Below are positions 31,152-34,076 of a DNA stretch of 34,076 nucleotides, piece after piece (the first letter of the stretch is position 1; each line of letters starts with the position of its first letter). The notes under the pieces were generated by a model that had not been told where the DNA came from, made no database searches, and saw only the letters and a list, made by a program, of their open reading frames with translations. A program made the translations under genes and the position numbers. The stretch spans positions 8,616 through 42,691 of the forward strand of contig DGFM01000015.1 in NCBI GenBank assembly GCA_002391675.1, given 5' to 3'. Source of the stretch: Cloacimonetes bacterium UBA3900. GTDB lineage: Bacteria > Cloacimonadota > Cloacimonadia > Cloacimonadales > Cloacimonadaceae.

Positions 31152-32846
31152 TTGAATATCTTAGACATCATCCACTTCATCGGAGGATTGGCACTCTTCG
31201 TCTTTGGCATGAACAAGATGAGCAACAACCTGCAATTGGTTGCAGGAGCTCAGATGCGTCGTATTCTCAGGCGGCTTACCGGCACGCCCCTGCGCGGTGT
31301 GATGGTAGGCTTGGGGATCACCGCCCTTATCCAGAGCAGTTCTGCCACCACCGTGATGTTGGTGGGCTTTGTAAATGCGGGCATGATGACTCTCAAGCAG
31401 GCTGTGGGAGTGGTGATGGGATCCAATATCGGCACCACCGTCACCGCCCAGTTGATCGCCTTCAATATCGGTGAATTTGCCCTGATTTTCGTAACTATTG
31501 GCATGGTCATGCTGCTCATCAGCAAGAGCAGGTCTATGGAAAACTGGAGCATGATCCTGATCGGCTTTGGTCTGCTTTTCCTGGGGCTCACCACCATGTC
31601 TGATTCGGTGACCGGCCTCAAGAATTCCGTCTATGCCAGAGAAATCCTGGCCAAAGTCTCCGACAACCCTTTCCTGGCCATTTTGGCAGGGACCATCTTC
31701 ACTATGCTTATCCAGAGCTCCTCAGCCTCTGTGGGCATCGTGATAGTCTTGGCAGCAAACGGGCTCATAAAGTTTGAAGGAGCACTGTTTTTGGTCTATG
31801 GAGACAATATCGGCACCACCATCACCGCCTGGCTGGCCTGTCTCAATTCCGGCAGCTCTGCCAGACAGGTTGCCATCGTACACACCCTTTTCAATGTGTT
31901 TGGCACCATCGTCATCGGTATATTGACTTATCTTGGATTATACACCCAATTTATAAATCTGATTACCCCGGGCAACGTCTTCCAGGGCGAAAACGTGGCC
32001 CGCCACATAGCCAATGGTCACACCTTCTTCAACGTGCTGAATACCATCGCTTTCCTACCCTTCAGCGGCCATCTGGCCAATCTGGCCACCAGAATCATCC
32101 CCGATGACAAAGTGGATGAAGCCAGCATGGGCGAGCCCAAACACCTCAATTATACCATGGTGACCGACTCCTACCTCGCCATCAAGCAAAGCATCAAAGA
32201 GATGAAGGAAATGCTGCGCCTGGTGCAGCTGGGACAAACCATCTCCTATGAGGCTTTCAAGGATAGAAACTACAAAAAGCAGGTGCGCGTCTCACGTGTG
32301 GAATCCGCTATCGACCAACTGCAAAAGGAGATAACCGTCTACCTCGTTGCCGTGAACGAAAAGACCAATTCCGAAGACATCATCATCAAGATTCCCGCAC
32401 TGCTGCACACCGTCAACGACATCGAAAAGCTGGGCGACTACACCCTGGAGATAAACCAGATCCTCAACTACCAGATCATGGACCAGGGAGCCCCTTTATC
32501 AGATGAATTCAAGGCCACCATCACCGCCATGCACAACCAACTGCAGAAGATGATAGAACTGGCTCTGGCTTACCTGGATCACCTCGATCCCGACATCGCT
32601 GAGGAGATTATCCGCGCCGAAGCTGTGATCATAGACGATTATGAAAGGCTGCGTCAGGGCATCCTTACCCAGATCCAAAACGGGGAATGTGATGCGGCGG
32701 GCGGCTTGAATACCATAGACTATCTGGACGTGGTGGAACTGGCCGCCGGCAAGATCATCAACATCACAGAAGCGGGAAGCCAGAAGTTTGTCTACACCTA
32801 CGAAAAGCACCACCACATCCCGCCTCCCAAAGCACAGAGTATGTAA
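31152..32846 (+). CDS. Na+/phosphate symporter family protein with PhoU-like domain
   Basis: This encodes 564 residues from a TTG with GGAG upstream. The membrane half (about 1-310) has two inverted PNaS repeats, each with a QSSSA motif (LIQSSSATTVML and LIQSSSASVGIV) and a GTT motif (GSNIGTTVTAQL and GDNIGTTITAWL). These make the substrate and sodium site. The C-terminal part (about 345-550) is a PhoU-like helical bundle (EMKEMLRLVQLG, IPALLHTVNDIEKLGDYTLE). This NptA/YjbB-type layout is linked to phosphate import or export. A converging minus-strand gene follows after a terminator. Confidence 0.92.
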   Translation: MNILDIIHFIGGLALFVFGMNKMSNNLQLVAGAQMRRILRRLTGTPLRGVMVGLGITALIQSSSATTVMLVGFVNAGMMTLKQAVGVVMGSNIGTTVTAQLIAFNIGEFALIFVTIGMVMLLISKSRSMENWSMILIGFGLLFLGLTTMSDSVTGLKNSVYAREILAKVSDNPFLAILAGTIFTMLIQSSSASVGIVIVLAANGLIKFEGALFLVYGDNIGTTITAWLACLNSGSSARQVAIVHTLFNVFGTIVIGILTYLGLYTQFINLITPGNVFQGENVARHIANGHTFFNVLNTIAFLPFSGHLANLATRIIPDDKVDEASMGEPKHLNYTMVTDSYLAIKQSIKEMKEMLRLVQLGQTISYEAFKDRNYKKQVRVSRVESAIDQLQKEITVYLVAVNEKTNSEDIIIKIPALLHTVNDIEKLGDYTLEINQILNYQIMDQGAPLSDEFKATITAMHNQLQKMIELALAYLDHLDPDIAEEIIRAEAVIIDDYERLRQGILTQIQNGECDAAGGLNTIDYLDVVELAAGKIINITEAGSQKFVYTYEKHHHIPPPKAQSM

Positions 32847-32873
32847 TCTCTTTTTTTTATAACACCATAAAAG

Positions 32874-32899
32874 AGACGGCTCCTCACTCGGGGCCGTCT
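32874..32899. terminator. Hairpin terminator between converging genes
   Basis: Arms AGACGGC (32874-32880) and GCCGTCT (32893-32899) are flanked by T-rich DNA downstream and A/T-rich DNA with a T8 run upstream, so it may serve both directions. Confidence 0.7.
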
Positions 32900-32927
32900 T
32901 TATATTGTTTTTTAATAGGGACTTAGC

Positions 32928-33605
32928 TTACCAGGTGATGCTTTCCCCGGGTTTGAGAATCATGGAGTCTATACCCAGCTTCTTCACCTTTTCCACATAC
33001 TCCTGCGGGTCGGCCTTGATCAGATCAAAGGTGTCGTAGTGCATGGGGATGGCACATCCGGGCTGCACCAGTTCCGCCGCCTTCACGCCATCCGTGATAT
33101 CCATGGTAAAATAGCCGCCGATGGGAACAAACATATAGTCTATCTTATTCATCTCGCCAATCAGCTTCATATCGTAGAAGAGACCGGTGTCGCCGGGATG
33201 GTAAATGGTCTTGCCTTCGATGGTCAAAACCACTCCCGAAGCCAAGCCGGCATATTGGCCGTCCGGCGTGGCACTTCCATGCAAAGCCATCACAAACTTG
33301 AGCCTGCCAAATTCGAAGTTGTAAGCACCACCGATCTGCATAGCTTCAGTTCGATAGCCCTGCTTGGCCAAAATGTGAGCCAGCTCCAACACTGTGATGA
33401 TCAGCGTCTTTTCCTTATCGGCAATCGCCAGCGTATCGCCTAAATGATCGTCATGACCGTGAGTGACGATGATGTAATCTGCCTTCAGGTCCTCAACCTT
33501 GACGGGGGACAGAGGGTTGTTGCTGATAAAGGGGTCGATCAGGATGCGCACGCCATCTTTGGTCTCAAGGCCAAATGCTGCGTGTCCAAAAAACGTGAGT
33601 TTCAT
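32928..33605 (-). CDS. UPF0173 metallo-beta-lactamase-fold hydrolase
   Basis: This encodes 225 residues on the minus strand. The ATG at 33605 follows GAGGTGAT at good spacing; an in-frame ATG at 33620 lies before that site and is rejected. It shows the UPF0173 (YtkL-like) pattern: MKLTFFGHAAF, LIDPFI.NNP, THGHDDHLGD with the metal histidines and aspartate, MALHGSATPD, YHPGDTGLF, and a final MHYDTF. Substrate unknown. It is the only clear minus-strand gene in the window and has its own promoter. Confidence 0.93.
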   Translation of the reverse strand: MKLTFFGHAAFGLETKDGVRILIDPFISNNPLSPVKVEDLKADYIIVTHGHDDHLGDTLAIADKEKTLIITVLELAHILAKQGYRTEAMQIGGAYNFEFGRLKFVMALHGSATPDGQYAGLASGVVLTIEGKTIYHPGDTGLFYDMKLIGEMNKIDYMFVPIGGYFTMDITDGVKAAELVQPGCAIPMHYDTFDLIKADPQEYVEKVKKLGIDSMILKPGESITW

Positions 33606-33633
33606 AATATCACCTCTCATTCATTTTTATGAC

Positions 33634-33661
33634 ATTCTAAGCAGGATCACTTTTCGGTCAA
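33634..33661 (-). promoter_or_regulatory. Candidate promoter for the UPF0173 gene
   Basis: On the minus strand, TTGACC (33661-33656), 16-base spacer, TAGAAT (33639-33634), a five-of-six match to TATAAT. Spacing equals that of the other candidate promoters here. Confidence 0.55.
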
Positions 33662-33734
33662 GAAGTTTCTGCGCTCGCTCTGCTATTTTACTGTTCTTTC
33701 TCACAATTCCCTTGTACCCTGCGCTCGCCGAGCA

Positions 33735-33960
33735 CCAAAGTATGGTCGCTTGCCCTTAGCGACCCATTAACCGTTGCTCTCTGAAGCAACGGATATTTTC
33801 AATGGGCACTCGTGCGAGTGTCGCAGACAGCGTCTCCGCCGCTGTAAAACATCAAGCTGCACTTGATTGCGGCGCTATGGCAAGCTCCGGCTACCTTGGC
33901 GGAGCGTCCATCATGGTACCTGGTCGCTCCAGCGAGCGCCCGCACCACCGATTAAGGTCA
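33735..33960 (+). repeat. Dispersed hairpin-rich repeat related to the 311-bp unit
   Basis: Hairpins with GGTCGCT (33744-33764), CCGTTGCT (33771-33792) and GGCACTCG (33805-33822) arms reuse arm words seen at 14901-15003. CATCAAGCTGCACTTGATTG and GGCAAGCTCCGGCTACC match the 3670-3715 part of the tandem repeat. Confidence 0.75.
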
Positions 33961-34023
33961 AAATCTCACACTTTTTTGCCCCCGATTTCCCCGCATTTTC
34001 TCCCTCTTCCCCAGCTCTCAAAA

Positions 34024-34076
34024 CCGGAACCTTCTGAAATATTTGACGTACCAGCTGGTTTTGCGAAAACAAAACC
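34024..34076 (-). repeat. Inverted-repeat-bounded element, copy 3 (truncated by window edge)
   Basis: Read on the minus strand this gives GGTTTTGTTTTCGCAAAACC, then GTCAAATATTTCAGAA and CCGG. It matches 20560-20612 of copy 2 with few changes. The rest of the element lies outside the window. Confidence 0.72.

Larger units (their letters stand above)
33662..34076. other. Repeat-rich intergenic region at the window end
   Basis: About 400 bases with no credible gene. It contains a hairpin array related to that at 14953-15028, a segment related to the 311-bp repeat, pyrimidine-rich DNA, and the truncated third copy of the inverted-repeat element at the edge. Confidence 0.65.

Noticed and set aside
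1..34076. tRNA or rRNA genes
   Set aside because: No cloverleaf with a T-loop GTTCRA pattern and no rRNA-like sequence was seen in the intergenic regions.

Overview
The window reads as a contiguous stretch of chromosome from an uncultured, anaerobic, Gram-negative-type bacterium. The gene content fits Candidatus Cloacimonadota (WWE1) or a close relative in the Fibrobacteres-Chlorobi-Bacteroidetes group. Four things support this: a multi-subunit [FeFe] hydrogenase of the Hnd/bifurcating type; a butyrate kinase; several secreted proteins ending in a FlgD-like sorting domain that contains the motif YPNPFNP, as in type IX secretion cargo; and a PorV/PorQ-like outer-membrane protein. This assignment is inference from gene content. 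There is no rRNA or other marker gene in the window.

Layout. Positions 1-3398 hold a tight four-gene plus-strand operon: a partial ATP-grasp enzyme, a CDP-glycerol glycerophosphotransferase-like enzyme, a TatD-like hydrolase and a TcdA-like E1 enzyme. Positions 3399-5012 are non-coding and repeat-rich, with a 311-bp tandem repeat and a small element bounded by inverted repeats. Positions 5013-14022 carry five secreted proteins. The first is a 1541-residue beta-helix protein with a recent internal duplication. It is followed by an A-B-A'-B' set of paralogues with cohesin-like and dockerin-like modules. A membrane-anchored small protein follows (14211-14747), then another repeat region. Positions 15476-20222 encode the hydrogenase (hndA, hndB, hndC, hndD). 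After a terminator and a second copy of the inverted-repeat element come butyrate kinase and a secreted C11 (clostripain) peptidase. A cluster of DnaA-box sequences lies at 23764-23870. The rest is mostly housekeeping: SpoU-type RNA methyltransferase, thymidine kinase, YggT, DivIVA, purine nucleoside phosphorylase, a DksA-type zinc-finger protein and LspA. Then come a secreted OB-fold protein with a sorting domain, a PorV-like protein, a small tail-anchored protein, a Na/Pi symporter and, on the minus strand, a UPF0173 metallo-hydrolase. The window ends in more repeat DNA, including a truncated third copy of the inverted-repeat element.

How the genes fit together. The hydrogenase and butyrate kinase suggest a fermentative metabolism that disposes of electrons as H2 and gains ATP from acyl phosphates. 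The secreted proteins suggest a surface system in which cohesin-like and dockerin-like modules could assemble and FlgD-like tails could anchor the complex; this is a hypothesis. Two traits known from Bacteroidetes recur across the window. One is glutamine directly after the predicted signal-peptide cleavage site in five of eight exported proteins. The other is a promoter layout with a TTG-type -35 and a -10 starting about 16 bases after the hexamer, in the best case reading TAnnTTTG. The strongest unexplained DNA structures are the chained-hairpin intergenic repeats and the three-copy inverted-repeat element.
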